Positions 24,933-34,568 of a stretch of 50,253 bases of DNA are shown here, piece by piece. The notes under the pieces were generated by a model that saw only the letters and a program-made list of their open reading frames with translations, searched no databases and had not been told where the DNA came from. Position 1 is the stretch's first letter; every line of letters begins with the position of its first letter. This DNA is from Ahrensia sp. (GTDB lineage: Bacteria; Pseudomonadota; Alphaproteobacteria; Rhizobiales; Rhizobiaceae). The stretch is taken from positions 1 through 50,253 of the forward strand of contig JAPPOQ010000016.1 in the NCBI GenBank assembly GCA_028817895.1, given 5' to 3'. The position numbers and the translations under genes were made by a program.

Positions 24933-27488
24933 ATGCAAAGGAAAGCGGCGGGCGATCTGCGCAAGCTGGTCACCGATGCACTGGTTGATGCCGGGCTGAC
25001 CTATGAGGGCGCGCGCGAATACTGGACCCCGCGACGATTGACGCTCGACCTGCGCGGTCTGACAGCACGCTCGGCGGACACGCGGGAGGAACGCAAAGGT
25101 CCACGCGCGGACGCGCCCGAAAAGGCGATTGCAGGGTTTTTGCGCGGTGCCGGGCTTGAATCGATCGATCAGGCGGAAGTGCGCACCGATCCCAAGAAGG
25201 GCGATTTCTACGTCGCGGTCATCGAAAAGCCCGGCAAGGACGCGGAGGAAATCATCGCCGGGGCCATGCCGGATATTATCCGCAATTTCCCCTGGCCGAA
25301 ATCCATGCGCTGGGGTGAAGGCTCGCGTGACGCCGGGTCTCTGCGCTGGGTACGCCCGCTCCAATCCATCGTCTGCACTTTCGGGCCGGAGACGGAGGAA
25401 CCGAAGGTCATTGATTTCGAGATTGGTGGCGTGAAAAGCGGCAATGTCACCTATGGCCATCGCTTCCATTCACCTGATGCGATCACCGTGCGGCGGTTTG
25501 ACGATTATGCCGCTGCCTTGGACAAGGCAAAGGTCGTGCTCGATGCGGAACGGCGCAAGGCGATGATCCGCACCGACGCTCAGAACCTCGCCTTCGCCAA
25601 GGGGCTGGAACTGGTTGAAGATGAAGCGCTGCTGGAAGAGGTCGCCAATCTGGTGGAATGGCCCGTGCCGCTGATCGGCACATTCGAACAAGACTATCTC
25701 GATATTCCCGATGAGGTGATCCGCCTCACCATCAAGGAAAATCAGAAATGCTTCGTGCTGCGCAAAGGCGACAGTCTGACGAATGACGTCGTGCTTGTTG
25801 CCAATATCGAGGCGAGTGACGGCGGTGCAGAGATCGCGCGCGGCAATGCCAAGGTCGTCAATGCACGGCTGTCGGACGCGAAATTCTTCTGGGAAACCGA
25901 TCTGCAACAGGTGCACACGGATGGTTTTACGCCGTGGCTGGAGAAACTCGACAATGTGACCTTCCACGCAAAACTCGGTAGCCAGGGCGAGCGGGTCAAG
26001 CGCATCGCGGCGCTGGCGGAAGAGTTGGCGCCGATTGTTGGCGCAGACCCGGTTCTCTCCAAACGCGCGGCGGAGGTTTGCAAGGCCGATTTGTCGAGCC
26101 AGATGGTCTACGAGTTTCCCGAGCTTCAGGGCTTTATGGGCCGCCAATATGCGCTGCGGGCAGGGGAGGATGCTTCCGTCGCCGCGGCCTGTGAAGACCA
26201 CTACAAGCCTCAGGGCCCGTCAGACGATGTGCCGACCGACCCGGTCAGCGTCGCCGTCGCACTGGCCGATAAACTGGACACGCTGGTCGGCTTCTGGGCC
26301 ATTGATGAGAAGCCAACGGGGAGCAAAGACCCCTACGCGCTGCGACGCGCGGCGCTGGGGGTTATTCGGTTGATAATCGATCAAAATGCCTTCGTTCCGC
26401 TCGTAAAAGTTCTTAAAGTTGCGATCCTTGAAGTCTTTCAAACGATGCCGTTCAGAGAAATTAGTGCTGCGAGATACGACTTGGAAATGACCGGAGGTCC
26501 GGAAGCTTCTTTGTTCGTGCGACAAACTCATGACTATCGGACGATGTTGTCCAGTTCACCTTGGGTGACGATCTTTGACCGTGTACTTGATTGGTCCTCG
26601 TTGTCGGCGATGATGGGTGATCCAGCGTTTGCTCTCAACTATTCAAATGCAGTGCTGCGTTCCACAACTACTCAGATTGAAAACCTTCTCAATCGCGCGG
26701 AGAAGTTCGGATGGCTGAGAAGTGAAGTGATTGAAGAACCTGACCGAGATGATTGGGAGCGCGATTACCAAGCTTCAGAAGCTTGGCTGCTGGAATATGT
26801 CAAACCAGAAATCCAAAACCTCCTCGCCTTTTTCCACGATCGTCTGAAAGTCTATCTGCGCGACTCGGGTGCCCGCCATGATCTGATCGATGCTGTGTTG
26901 AACAGTGGTGCTGCAGGTGCCCTCTCTCCCCCTGCGGGAGAGATGTCTGCGCAGCAGACAGAGAGGGGTAGCGCGCAAAGCGCGCCCTTCGAAGCTGTCC
27001 CCCCCTCTGCCTCCGCTGACGCTCCGGCATCTCCCCCTCAAGGGGGGAGAGGGGAGCAGGTTTCAAATGACGATCTCCTCGCCATCACCCGTCGCGTGGA
27101 GGCGCTTGGCACCTTCCTCGAAACCGATGACGGAAAGAACCTCCTTGCTGGCACCAAGCGGGCGGCGAATATTCTGGCAGCGGAGGAGAAGAAGGGCACT
27201 GCGGTGGCCGATGCCGTCGATCCCGGCCTGTTCGACACCGATGAGGAGCGCGCTCTGTTTGACTCACTGGAAGAAGCGGAAAACTTCGCATCACAGGCCA
27301 TCGCGGCTGAAGACTATGCCAAGGCCATGTCCTTCCTGTCGCGCCTGCGGGCACCGGTCGATGCCTTTTTCGACGGTGTGATGGTCAATGCGGAGGATAC
27401 GAGTGTCCGCGCCAACCGTCTGGCCCTGATGCGCCGCATTCGCGATGCGACTGGAACCGTGGCGGATTTCTCTAAGATCGCGGGGTGA
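24885..27488 (+). CDS. glyS: glycyl-tRNA synthetase beta subunit with two insertions
   Basis: Beta chain that binds tRNA in the alpha2beta2 enzyme. Typical motifs run from [21 protein letters not shown] through [16 protein letters not shown] and [20 protein letters not shown] to the anticodon-binding end. At 867 residues it exceeds the usual about 690. The excess sits in two blocks: residues about 503-640, encoded by DNA of about 47 percent GC by hand count, placed between GVIRLI and [10 protein letters not shown]; and residues about 675-726, encoded by a palindromic repeat. Removing both restores normal length. Both are in frame, so the protein should be made. Confidence 0.93.
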   Translation: MPDLLLELRCEEIPARMQRKAAGDLRKLVTDALVDAGLTYEGAREYWTPRRLTLDLRGLTARSADTREERKGPRADAPEKAIAGFLRGAGLESIDQAEVRTDPKKGDFYVAVIEKPGKDAEEIIAGAMPDIIRNFPWPKSMRWGEGSRDAGSLRWVRPLQSIVCTFGPETEEPKVIDFEIGGVKSGNVTYGHRFHSPDAITVRRFDDYAAALDKAKVVLDAERRKAMIRTDAQNLAFAKGLELVEDEALLEEVANLVEWPVPLIGTFEQDYLDIPDEVIRLTIKENQKCFVLRKGDSLTNDVVLVANIEASDGGAEIARGNAKVVNARLSDAKFFWETDLQQVHTDGFTPWLEKLDNVTFHAKLGSQGERVKRIAALAEELAPIVGADPVLSKRAAEVCKADLSSQMVYEFPELQGFMGRQYALRAGEDASVAAACEDHYKPQGPSDDVPTDPVSVAVALADKLDTLVGFWAIDEKPTGSKDPYALRRAALGVIRLIIDQNAFVPLVKVLKVAILEVFQTMPFREISAARYDLEMTGGPEASLFVRQTHDYRTMLSSSPWVTIFDRVLDWSSLSAMMGDPAFALNYSNAVLRSTTTQIENLLNRAEKFGWLRSEVIEEPDRDDWERDYQASEAWLLEYVKPEIQNLLAFFHDRLKVYLRDSGARHDLIDAVLNSGAAGALSPPAGEMSAQQTERGSAQSAPFEAVPPSASADAPASPPQGGRGEQVSNDDLLAITRRVEALGTFLETDDGKNLLAGTKRAANILAAEEKKGTAVADAVDPGLFDTDEERALFDSLEEAENFASQAIAAEDYAKAMSFLSRLRAPVDAFFDGVMVNAEDTSVRANRLALMRRIRDATGTVADFSKIAG
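26395..26812 (+). other. low-GC in-frame insertion in glyS
   Basis: This stretch of about 420 bases codes for residues absent from ordinary GlyS and has markedly lower GC than its flanks. No known domain is recognised (segments such as [40 protein letters not shown]). It contains a 19-base palindrome, CCAAGCTTC-A-GAAGCTTGG, at 26768-26786. No IS-like ends seen. The exact borders are judged by eye from where GlyS-like sequence stops and resumes. Confidence 0.6.
26920..27056. repeat. dispersed palindromic repeat inside glyS
   Basis: A compound element of small inverted repeats: TCTCCC/GGGAGA near 26925-26942, GTCTGC-gca-GCAGAC at 26945-26959, and TCTCCCCC-tcaa-GGGGGGAGA near 27030-27051, with outer CCTCTC/GAGAGG arms. 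This composition matches mosaic palindromic repeats common between genes in Hyphomicrobiales. Here it is translated in frame as a Pro/Ala/Ser/Gln-rich segment of GlyS. Confidence 0.8.
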
Positions 27489-27512
27489 GGCTTAATGACC
27501 TTGACCCTCAAG

Positions 27513-27648
27513 GTCGTCATCGTCGGGCTTGTCCCGACGATCTGGTGAGTATCAAGGAGATCGGTGGTGGTTTTTTGGGCTGAGGACGCAAGAAGCAACG
27601 CTGATGTACTGAGTACCAGGATCCTCGGGACAAGCCCGAGGATGACGC
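27513..27648. repeat. intergenic palindromic repeat downstream of glyS
   Basis: Left arm GTCATCGTCGGGCTTGTCCC... (27516 on) and right arm GGGACAAGCCCGAGGATGAC (ending 27646) are near-perfect inverses about 136 bases apart end to end. Each arm is itself a hairpin (GTCGGG-cttgt-CCCGAC; CTCGGG-acaag-CCCGAG), and the arms differ by paired G/C swaps that keep both hairpins. This is a second dispersed repeat family, in the 243-base gap between glyS and ytoQ; it could also end transcription. Confidence 0.85.
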
Positions 27649-27731
27649 GCTGAGTGTGGGAAGCCCAACGGAACAAACCCGTGCTTCAAAGCGTCCCCAA
27701 CTGGAAGCAAAGCAAATCTCACAAAATCACC

Positions 27732-28199
27732 ATGAAAACCTGGACCATCTATCTTTCCGGCGAGATCCACACCAACTGGCGCGAGCAGATTGAAGCCGGC
27801 GCCAAGTCCGCTGACCTCCCCGTCGCCTTCGCCACGCCAGTGACCCATCACGAAGCGTCAGACGATTGCGGCGTTGCCATACTCGGTACTGAGCCCGACA
27901 AGTTCTGGCATGATCACAAGGGCGCGCAGGTCAACGCGATCCGCACGCGCACGCTCATCAGTGACGCCGATATTGTCGTGGTGCGCTTCGGCGAGAAATA
28001 CAAGCAGTGGAACGCCGCCTTTGATGCGGGCTATGCAGCAGCGCTCGGCAAACCGCTCATCATCATGCATGGCGCGGATCATCAGCATGCGCTCAAGGAG
28101 GTGGACGCAGCAGCGCTTGCCGTCGCGGAAACGAGCGAACAGGCCGTCGATATTTTGCGCTACGTGATCAAAGGTCAGCTCGCCGGTTACACCGATTGA
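27732..28199 (+). CDS. ytoQ: YtoQ family protein
   Basis: A 155-residue protein beginning MKTWTIYLSGEIHTNWREQI, the YtoQ signature, with a nucleoside-deoxyribosyltransferase-like Rossmann fold suggested by LISDADIVVVRFGEKYKQWNAAFDAGYAAALGKP. Function is not established. The start ATG 27732 fits the family; upstream codons lie in the repeat region. Its last 13 bases overlap the convergent enoyl-CoA hydratase gene. Confidence 0.85.
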   Translation: MKTWTIYLSGEIHTNWREQIEAGAKSADLPVAFATPVTHHEASDDCGVAILGTEPDKFWHDHKGAQVNAIRTRTLISDADIVVVRFGEKYKQWNAAFDAGYAAALGKPLIIMHGADHQHALKEVDAAALAVAETSEQAVDILRYVIKGQLAGYTD

Positions 28200-28987
28200 T
28201 CTTCGTTGAAGCGACCGTGCCGGCCTTCTCCGGCAGAGAAACGGCCCGCGCCCGACAGCGTTTCACCCGACCCGATCGTCTCAAAACCGATACGCGTTTC
28301 ATTGCGCAACGCCGCATCGTGATCCAAACCCCATTGCTGGATGGCGGACAGGCGGTCATTGCGCATGCAGATTTGGGGAAAGCGGCAAAGATCGTCAGCC
28401 AGAGCGACCGCCGTTTCCAATGCTTCGCCGGGCTCGCATAGACGATTGGCAAGGCCGATGCGCTCCGCCTCTTCAGCCTCCAGGGGGCGACCGGTGAGAA
28501 TGAGATCCGTGGCGCGTGAATGGCCGATCAATCGCGGCAGACGAAACGTTCCGCCATCCACCAGCGGCACACCGAAGCGGCGGCAATAGATGCCGAATGT
28601 CGCATCAAGGGCCACAACGCGCAGATCGCACCACAACGCAAGCTCCATGCCTCCCGCGACCGCGTGACCTTCAATGGCGGCGATGACGGGCTTCGACAGC
28701 ACCATACGCGTCGGCCCCATCGGCCCGAGCGAATTTTCGCCACCATCCTCAACGCGACCGATTGCGCCGGTTTCACTCAGCGATTTCAGATCGAACCCCG
28801 CGCAAAAAGCGCCTTCTGCTCCAGTCAAAATGGCAACTGAAACGGTATCGTCTTGATCAAATGCCTGAAAAGCCTCGTAGAGCCGATCGCCCGTTGCCCG
28901 ATCCACGGCATTGCGACGCTGCGGCCTGTTGATGGTGATAATTCGAACGGCTCCGCGGTCTTCAATCAGCACAGACTCAGCCATCAT
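28187..28987 (-). CDS. enoyl-CoA hydratase/isomerase family protein
   Basis: A 266-residue crotonase-fold enzyme. Seen: [15 protein letters not shown], the oxyanion loops [16 protein letters not shown] and [20 protein letters not shown], and the C-terminal helices. The glutamates for hydratase catalysis are uncertain: the position after GGMEL and around FGVPLVDGG suggests an atypical member. Substrate unknown. Start 28987 has GGGAG upstream and overlaps the purD stop by 11 bases, so purD and this gene form one unit. Confidence 0.88.
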   Translation of the reverse strand: MMAESVLIEDRGAVRIITINRPQRRNAVDRATGDRLYEAFQAFDQDDTVSVAILTGAEGAFCAGFDLKSLSETGAIGRVEDGGENSLGPMGPTRMVLSKPVIAAIEGHAVAGGMELALWCDLRVVALDATFGIYCRRFGVPLVDGGTFRLPRLIGHSRATDLILTGRPLEAEEAERIGLANRLCEPGEALETAVALADDLCRFPQICMRNDRLSAIQQWGLDHDAALRNETRIGFETIGSGETLSGAGRFSAGEGRHGRFNEDQSV

Positions 28988-30248
28988 GTTTCTCCCTTTC
29001 CACCGCCCGCCAGCCGATGTCGCGGCGGCAAAAGCCTTCTGGCCAATCAATCCTGTCCACCGCCGCATAGGCGCGCTGCTGCGCCTGCGTTGCGTTGGCA
29101 CCCAGCGCCGTCACATTGAGCACCCGCCCTCCGACCGCTTGAATCTGTTTCTCAACACGTTGCGTTCCCGCATGAAAGACCTGAATCGTTTCATCATGGA
29201 TGTCAGGCAAACCCTTGATGAGACTCCCCTTTTCGTAGCTGCCCGGATAGCCCTCCGCAGCCAAGACCACCGTCAAGGCGGTGTCTTTTGACCATTCTGC
29301 GCTTTGTCCTGCGAGATCGCCGCGGGCACAGGCCAACAGCAGGGAGACAAGATCGCTCTCAAGCCGCATCATCAAAACCTGGCATTCGGGGTCGCCAAAG
29401 CGCACATTGAATTCGATGAGCTTCGGCCCATCAGCATCGATCATGAGCCCGACAAACAGCACGCCCCGAAAAGGTCTTCCGTCCTCGGACATGCCTTGAA
29501 GCGTTGGTTCAACTATTTCGCGCTGCACGCGCAATGCCATGGCTTCATCGACGATGGGAGCGGGCGAGTAAGCCCCCATGCCGCCAGTATTGGGGCCTGT
29601 GTCGCCATCGCCAACACGCTTATGGTCTTGCGCCGAGCCGAAGGGCAGGGCCGTTGTCCCGTCGCAGAGGAAAAACATCGACGCTTCCTCGCCTGAGAGG
29701 AACTGCTCAATCACCACCGTGGCTTCGGCATCTCCGGTGAAAACAGCTTCGAGCGCGGCGAGTGCAGCCTCATCACTCATAGCCACCGTCACACCCTTGC
29801 CCGCGGCAAGACCGTCCGCCTTGACGACGATTGGGGCGGGGTTGTTTTGCAGGTGGTCGCGGGCCGCATCATGGCTGCTGAACGAAGCGTAAGCGGCGGT
29901 GGGAATGTTCATGCGATCGCACAGTTGCTTGGTGAAGGTTTTGGAACCCTCCAGCTGTGCCGCCTCGGCAGACGGGCCGAATACGTCGATTCCGGCCGCC
30001 CGCAAATCATCGGCCAAACCTGCAACCAAGGGCGCTTCCGGGCCGATCACGACCAGACCAACGTCGTGCTGTCTGGCATAACCGACAATCGCGCCGTGAT
30101 CGTCGATATCAAGGTCCGGGTGGATGCCAAGGTCCCGGGTGCCGCCATTGCCTGGTGCAATATGAAGCTGCGTGCATAGCGGCGAGCGCACCATCGCCCA
30201 GGCAAGGGCGTGTTCGCGACCACCGGAACCAATGAGAAGGATGTTCAT
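28977..30248 (-). CDS. purD: phosphoribosylamine--glycine ligase
   Basis: GAR synthetase, second step of purine synthesis. The 423-residue ATP-grasp enzyme begins [18 protein letters not shown] and has [28 protein letters not shown] and [10 protein letters not shown], all family hallmarks. Divergent from ubiA across about 60 bases. It is coupled to the downstream enoyl-CoA hydratase gene by overlap, an unusual metabolic pairing that is probably positional. Confidence 0.97.
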   Translation of the reverse strand: MNILLIGSGGREHALAWAMVRSPLCTQLHIAPGNGGTRDLGIHPDLDIDDHGAIVGYARQHDVGLVVIGPEAPLVAGLADDLRAAGIDVFGPSAEAAQLEGSKTFTKQLCDRMNIPTAAYASFSSHDAARDHLQNNPAPIVVKADGLAAGKGVTVAMSDEAALAALEAVFTGDAEATVVIEQFLSGEEASMFFLCDGTTALPFGSAQDHKRVGDGDTGPNTGGMGAYSPAPIVDEAMALRVQREIVEPTLQGMSEDGRPFRGVLFVGLMIDADGPKLIEFNVRFGDPECQVLMMRLESDLVSLLLACARGDLAGQSAEWSKDTALTVVLAAEGYPGSYEKGSLIKGLPDIHDETIQVFHAGTQRVEKQIQAVGGRVLNVTALGANATQAQQRAYAAVDRIDWPEGFCRRDIGWRAVEREKHDG

Positions 30249-30310
30249 GACACGCCGTTAGCACGGCGTGTCGCATGGACGCCTTGGCCGCTGCGGGTTA
30301 TCCACGGCTC

Positions 30311-31279
30311 ATGATGAAAGATGCACCCAAGGTCGCGGATGCTTTGGCAGACAGCTGGGTTTACCGGCTGTTGCCGACCGGCCTGTGGCCTTATGCCCAG
30401 CTTGCCAGATGGGAACGGCCCATCGGTTGGTGGCTGCTGTTGTGGCCGTGCTGGTGGTCGCTGGCTCTGGCCGTTCATGCAGCCAATGCGCAAGGCGTCG
30501 TGAAGCTTTCATTGAGCGAATTCGTGCTGCTCTGCATCCTGTTTCTGCTGGGCGCAGCCTCGATGCGTGGTGCCGGATGCACCTATAATGATCTGGTTGA
30601 TGTCGATCTCGACGCGAAGGTAACGCGCACCGCCTCGCGCCCCATTCCGTCCGGCAGAGTATCCAAAGCACAAGCCGCTCAATTCATGGTTGCGCAAGCG
30701 CTGGCCGGCTTCCTCGTGCTGCTCGCACTGTGCCTGATCGGCCCCGGTTTCAACCTTTTCGCCTTTGTCCTGGCCATAGCCTCTTTGCTGGTCGTTGCGC
30801 TTTATCCGTTTGCAAAACGCGTTATGGACTGGCCGCAACTGGTTCTGGGTCTTGCCTTTTCCTGGGGTGCGTTGATGGGTTGGGCGGTCGTGTTTGAGCG
30901 TCTTCATGCCGCGCCGCTGTTGCTTTATCTCGGCAGCATATTGTGGGTGATCGGCTATGACACGATCTATGCGCATCAGGATCGTGAGGACGATGCGCTC
31001 ATCGGTGTGCGCTCAACAGCGCGTCTGTTTGGCGAACGCACGAAACAGGCCTTGTGGTTGCTCTATTGCGGAACACTGGCGCTGTTTGTTCTGGCCTTCT
31101 TGGCGGCATCCTCCGGGCCGATCGCCTATGCTGGCCTGCTGATCGGGGCGGGCCATATGATGTGGCAGATCAAGAAACTCAACATCCACGACGCAGACAC
31201 CTGTCTGCGCCTGTTCCGCTCAAACAGCACCTTTGGCTGGATCGTCTTTGCAGGCCTGGTTGCTGATCTGCTTTTGTAA
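30311..31279 (+). CDS. ubiA: 4-hydroxybenzoate polyprenyltransferase
   Basis: Membrane prenyltransferase that joins the polyprenyl chain to 4-hydroxybenzoate in ubiquinone synthesis. The 322-residue protein has about nine membrane helices and both aspartate-rich motifs, NDLVDVDLD and DTIYAHQDREDD, with RTASRPIPSG after the first. ATG 30311 gives an N-terminus (KVADALADSWVYRLLP) like relatives; ATG 30275 would add 12 residues. It works with the polyprenyl diphosphate synthase at 16.1 kb. Confidence 0.95.
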   Translation: MMKDAPKVADALADSWVYRLLPTGLWPYAQLARWERPIGWWLLLWPCWWSLALAVHAANAQGVVKLSLSEFVLLCILFLLGAASMRGAGCTYNDLVDVDLDAKVTRTASRPIPSGRVSKAQAAQFMVAQALAGFLVLLALCLIGPGFNLFAFVLAIASLLVVALYPFAKRVMDWPQLVLGLAFSWGALMGWAVVFERLHAAPLLLYLGSILWVIGYDTIYAHQDREDDALIGVRSTARLFGERTKQALWLLYCGTLALFVLAFLAASSGPIAYAGLLIGAGHMMWQIKKLNIHDADTCLRLFRSNSTFGWIVFAGLVADLLL

Positions 31280-31294
31280 GCGGTCGCGACCGGT

Positions 31295-31849
31295 TCAGTT
31301 GCGGGCGATGATCTCGCGCGCGGAGATGCGAACCACCGGCCCCACGCTTCCGACTTTGCGGCGGCGCAGGAATTTCGGGCGGTGTTTCAGCGCCGTGAAC
31401 CGACGACGGCGTGGTTTGGGATCACGAATGACGATGGCATTTGCGTCCTTCACAACAGACGGCACGCCATTCTCGTCCAAAAGAAGCATCGGCAGGCCCG
31501 TTTTTCTGGCCCAGCTGTGCCAGTCACAGGCCGCATCTTCTGCCGTGTCAGCCACGCAAAGCGGGACGCTGAGCGCCGGATCGGCATGCAAAAGTTCAAG
31601 CGTCACAGTTGATGTGCCATCTTTATTGTCGAAGGCGCGAGCGGCAACGCCTTTGAACGCCTTGTGGGGCAGCGCCATGGAAAGTGGCAGTCCGCACCGC
31701 ATGTCGCGCTTTAAAACCGCTCCGCCAGAGTTCAGTGTGAACTCGGCACGAGCCGTTCCGTCGCAATAGGCAACGCGCTGCGGCAGGGCGTAGGGGTTCA
31801 GACGGATTTCGCTATCGGCCCAACTTGGGCGCGTTGCCTGTGCATTCAT
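31295..31849 (-). CDS. conserved hypothetical protein, DUF6101-like
   Basis: A 184-residue protein with no signal peptide or membrane helix. Acidic and neutral N-terminal two thirds is followed by a very basic C-terminus (DPKPRRRRFTALKHRPKFLRRRK) ending EIIARN. It resembles hypothetical proteins of DUF6101 in Hyphomicrobiales; I am moderately sure of that name and know no function. The basic end could bind nucleic acid. It converges on ubiA 15 bases away. ATG 31849 has GAGGCTGAAACG upstream. Confidence 0.6.
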   Translation of the reverse strand: MNAQATRPSWADSEIRLNPYALPQRVAYCDGTARAEFTLNSGGAVLKRDMRCGLPLSMALPHKAFKGVAARAFDNKDGTSTVTLELLHADPALSVPLCVADTAEDAACDWHSWARKTGLPMLLLDENGVPSVVKDANAIVIRDPKPRRRRFTALKHRPKFLRRRKVGSVGPVVRISAREIIARN

Positions 31850-32070
31850 CGTTTCAGCCTCACTGTAAACCTTCAAAAGCCGGCCCCTATTTGCGGAGCT
31901 TCTTGCAGTTGAAAGCATGGGTCGCAGGCTCGTTGATCGGCTCTGCGTTGAGGCGAAGATTATGCGAGGCGTCCCCGAATCTGCTTAAAATTCGCGGTTA
32001 AAGAAAACTGACCCGTTTGCACGGTTATCGAAACGTATTCGATGAAGGTTTGAGTAAGGTTGCGCGAGCG
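31850..32070. other. 221-base intergenic region
   Basis: Lies between the start of the DUF6101-like gene and the stop of the FAD oxidase gene, both minus strand. It must hold the promoter for the former. It contains AT-rich TTAAAATTCGCGGTTAAAG near 31984-32002 (TTAA half-sites spaced nine), not a regular CtrA box. No gene or repeat is seen. Confidence 0.4.
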
Positions 32071-33516
32071 TTAAGCCCGGTTCGCAGGTTCTTCTGGCCA
32101 GATTACTTTGCCCGGATTCATAATGTTGCCGGGGTCCAGAGCCGTCTTTATTTGGCGCATCATGGCGAGCGCTGTTGCGTCTTTGGAGGCCGCGAGACGG
32201 TCCCGCTTCATCTGGCCAATGCCATGTTCGGCGGAGATCGAGCCTCCATATTTCGCAATCAGCGCATAGACGGCTTCATTGATATCCGGCTCGCGGTCGA
32301 AATGCTGTTGGGCTGTCCAGCCGATGGGTTGCGAGATGTTGTAGTGCAGATTTCCATCGCCCATATGACCGAAATTCACGATGCGGGCGCCCGGAGTTAT
32401 GGCGAGCACCGCCGCATCCGCCTCCTCGATAAAGTCCGGAATCGCGCCAACCGGCACGGATATGTCATGCTTGATGGAGGCGCCCTCCGGCTTTTGCGCC
32501 CAGCTCATATCTTCACGCAAAGCCCAAAAGTTCGCCCGCTGTTGCCCGCTTTCTGCGATTGTGGCGTCAGCGATCAATCCGCGTTCAAGCGCGGAGGAAA
32601 GAATGTCTTCGATGAGCAAACGTGCGTCGTCAGCCAATCGGCCCGAGGAGACTTCGAGCAGCACATACCAGGGATGCTGTGCGGCAAGGGGGCGTCTTGG
32701 CTTGTTTTGAGCGTGGAGCAAGGTGAACTCCATGGCCGTATCGACCATGAGTTCGAAAGCCGTAAGTGCATTTCCGGCCATGGATCGTGCGGCGTTGAAA
32801 AGATCGAGTGCCGCCCGGGGTGAACTCAGGCCCACCATCGCCACGTCTCGCCCCCGGGGTTTTGGGAACAGTTTCAGCACGGCCTTTGTGACAATGCCGA
32901 GTGTTCCTTCCCCACCGATGAAAAGATGTTTGAGATCGTAGCCAGTATTGTCCTTGCGCAGACGGCTCAACCCGTTCCAAACCGCGCCGGACGGCAGCAC
33001 AGCCTCCAGCCCCATCACGAGATCGCGCGTATTGCCATAAGCAAGAACGCCTGTTCCGCCGGCATTGGTGCTGATAGTGCCACCAATCTGACAACTGCCC
33101 TGCGCGCCAAGCGACAATGGGTACAGGCGATTCGCTTCATCAGCCGCCTGCTGAATGGTCTGCAAAACCGCGCCGGCCTCGACGGTCATCGTGTTTGTGT
33201 CGGTGTCGACTTCGAGGATGCGATTCATGCGAGACAGCGAAACGATGATTTCGCGGCCCTCACCCTCGCGCAGCGGCAGGCCGCCCGCCACCAGCCCCGT
33301 ATTGCCACCCTGGGGTATGATCGGCGTGCCGGTCTCGCTCGCCAGATGTAGTATCGCGCTCACCTCTTCAACGCTTCCCGGCCGCAAGACCATGCGTGCG
33401 CTGCCCTGATAGCGACCGCGCGTATCGCTGATATAGGCAGCCATCTGATCAGCCTTTGTCAGAGCATGAGAGGAGCCGACGATGGCTGCGAAGCGCTGTG
33501 CAGGATCACCGCTCAT
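32071..33516 (-). CDS. FAD-binding oxidoreductase (D-lactate/2-hydroxyglutarate dehydrogenase-like)
   Basis: A 481-residue flavoprotein. The N-terminal FAD_binding_4 domain has PQGGNTGLVAGGLP and GGTISTNAGGTGVLAYGNTRD; the C-terminal FAD-linked oxidase domain has GHMGDGNLHYNI and SAEHGIGQMKRDRL. This is the D-2-hydroxyacid dehydrogenase family (DLD, D2HGDH); the substrate is uncertain. Its ATG overlaps the stop of the Sua5-type gene in ATGA, so both are translated together. Confidence 0.92.
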   Translation of the reverse strand: MSGDPAQRFAAIVGSSHALTKADQMAAYISDTRGRYQGSARMVLRPGSVEEVSAILHLASETGTPIIPQGGNTGLVAGGLPLREGEGREIIVSLSRMNRILEVDTDTNTMTVEAGAVLQTIQQAADEANRLYPLSLGAQGSCQIGGTISTNAGGTGVLAYGNTRDLVMGLEAVLPSGAVWNGLSRLRKDNTGYDLKHLFIGGEGTLGIVTKAVLKLFPKPRGRDVAMVGLSSPRAALDLFNAARSMAGNALTAFELMVDTAMEFTLLHAQNKPRRPLAAQHPWYVLLEVSSGRLADDARLLIEDILSSALERGLIADATIAESGQQRANFWALREDMSWAQKPEGASIKHDISVPVGAIPDFIEEADAAVLAITPGARIVNFGHMGDGNLHYNISQPIGWTAQQHFDREPDINEAVYALIAKYGGSISAEHGIGQMKRDRLAASKDATALAMMRQIKTALDPGNIMNPGKVIWPEEPANRA

Positions 33517-34463
33517 CCTGCCGCCCCTGCCGCGGCCCGACGCAAGCGATCATTGATCGCAACGCCAATGCCGACTTCCGGCACGTTCTGCACCGCGATG
33601 GCTGTTGACGAACCGGCGTCGAGTTCGCGCAGCATTGCGAAAAGATTGCGGGCTGCTTCCGTCACGTCACCGCTTACTGAGAGATTCAGCGTTGCATTCG
33701 CACTTTCCGGCCCAAAGGCCAGAAGCGCTTCGCCTTCTCGCGATTCTGTTGCATTCAGGCGAAGAGGTTTCGAGGGGGCATAGTGTTTGAGCAGCATGCC
33801 AGGTGCCTCGACAGACCCGTACGACGCAGTGCCGATGGGACCAATAAGCGCTTCCAGCATTTGCGCCTCCACACCTCCCTCACGCAGTAAGGTCACGTTT
33901 CTTGTGTCACACTTCACGACCGTTGATTCTAGCCCAACTGCGCAAGCACCTCCGTCCAGAACAAGATCAACCTTGGCTCCCAAATCATCGATGACATGCT
34001 CAGCGGTGGTGGGGCTGATGCGACCGGACGAATTGGCCGATGGAGCGGCGATCGGGCCGCCAATCATCTCGCTCAGCAAGGCCATCGCACCCGGCGCACG
34101 GCGAAGGGCAACGGTTGGCAATCCAGCCGACACCTGCGGTGCAAGTGGCGTATGCTGTTGACGCGGCACGACGAGCGTGAGGGGGCCAGGCCAAAAACTC
34201 GCTGCCAGAGTTGTGGCTTCAGCACCAAACGCACCGTAGCGCTGTGCCATGTCCAGATTGGAGACATGCGCGATGAGCGGATTGTGAGACGGGCGACCCT
34301 TGGCCGCATAGATGCGTACCACAGCGTCCGTATTGGTCGCATCTGCGGCCAGCCCATAGACGGTTTCTGTGGGGACACCGACCAATCCGCCCGAGCGAAG
34401 CACTTTCGCGGCTTCGCGAAGTCCGCGGCCTTCCTCCTCGGCAAGATTGATCACAACACTCAT
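33513..34463 (-). CDS. L-threonylcarbamoyladenylate synthase (Sua5 type)
   Basis: Makes threonylcarbamoyl-AMP for the universal t6A37 tRNA modification. The 316-residue length and two domains (YrdC fold residues about 15-200 with GLVGVPTETVYGLAADA, KGRPSHNPL, and SANSSGRISPTT; then a Sua5 domain linked by GMLLKHYAPSKPL) place it in the Sua5 rather than the short TsaC group. ATG 34463 fits family starts. Coupled by ATGA to the FAD oxidase gene downstream. Confidence 0.94.
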   Translation of the reverse strand: MSVVINLAEEEGRGLREAAKVLRSGGLVGVPTETVYGLAADATNTDAVVRIYAAKGRPSHNPLIAHVSNLDMAQRYGAFGAEATTLAASFWPGPLTLVVPRQQHTPLAPQVSAGLPTVALRRAPGAMALLSEMIGGPIAAPSANSSGRISPTTAEHVIDDLGAKVDLVLDGGACAVGLESTVVKCDTRNVTLLREGGVEAQMLEALIGPIGTASYGSVEAPGMLLKHYAPSKPLRLNATESREGEALLAFGPESANATLNLSVSGDVTEAARNLFAMLRELDAGSSTAIAVQNVPEVGIGVAINDRLRRAAAGAAG

Positions 34464-34568
34464 GGCTGACTTACAAACCAGAATTGCGCAAGCCACAAGT
34501 GGCCGGAAGGCTTTGACGGGTGTGGCACCATGTGAAAAAAAGCGCCACCCAAAGCAAGGATTGCTGCC

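Noticed and set aside
24771-25469. 232-codon minus frame opposite glyS start with internal repeated peptide
   Set aside because: The repeated residues come from the 48-bp DNA duplication read on the wrong strand; glyS on the plus strand explains the region.
26370-26385. TTGAT-N5-ATCAA similar to an FNR box
   Set aside because: It lies inside glyS and the spacing is five rather than four.
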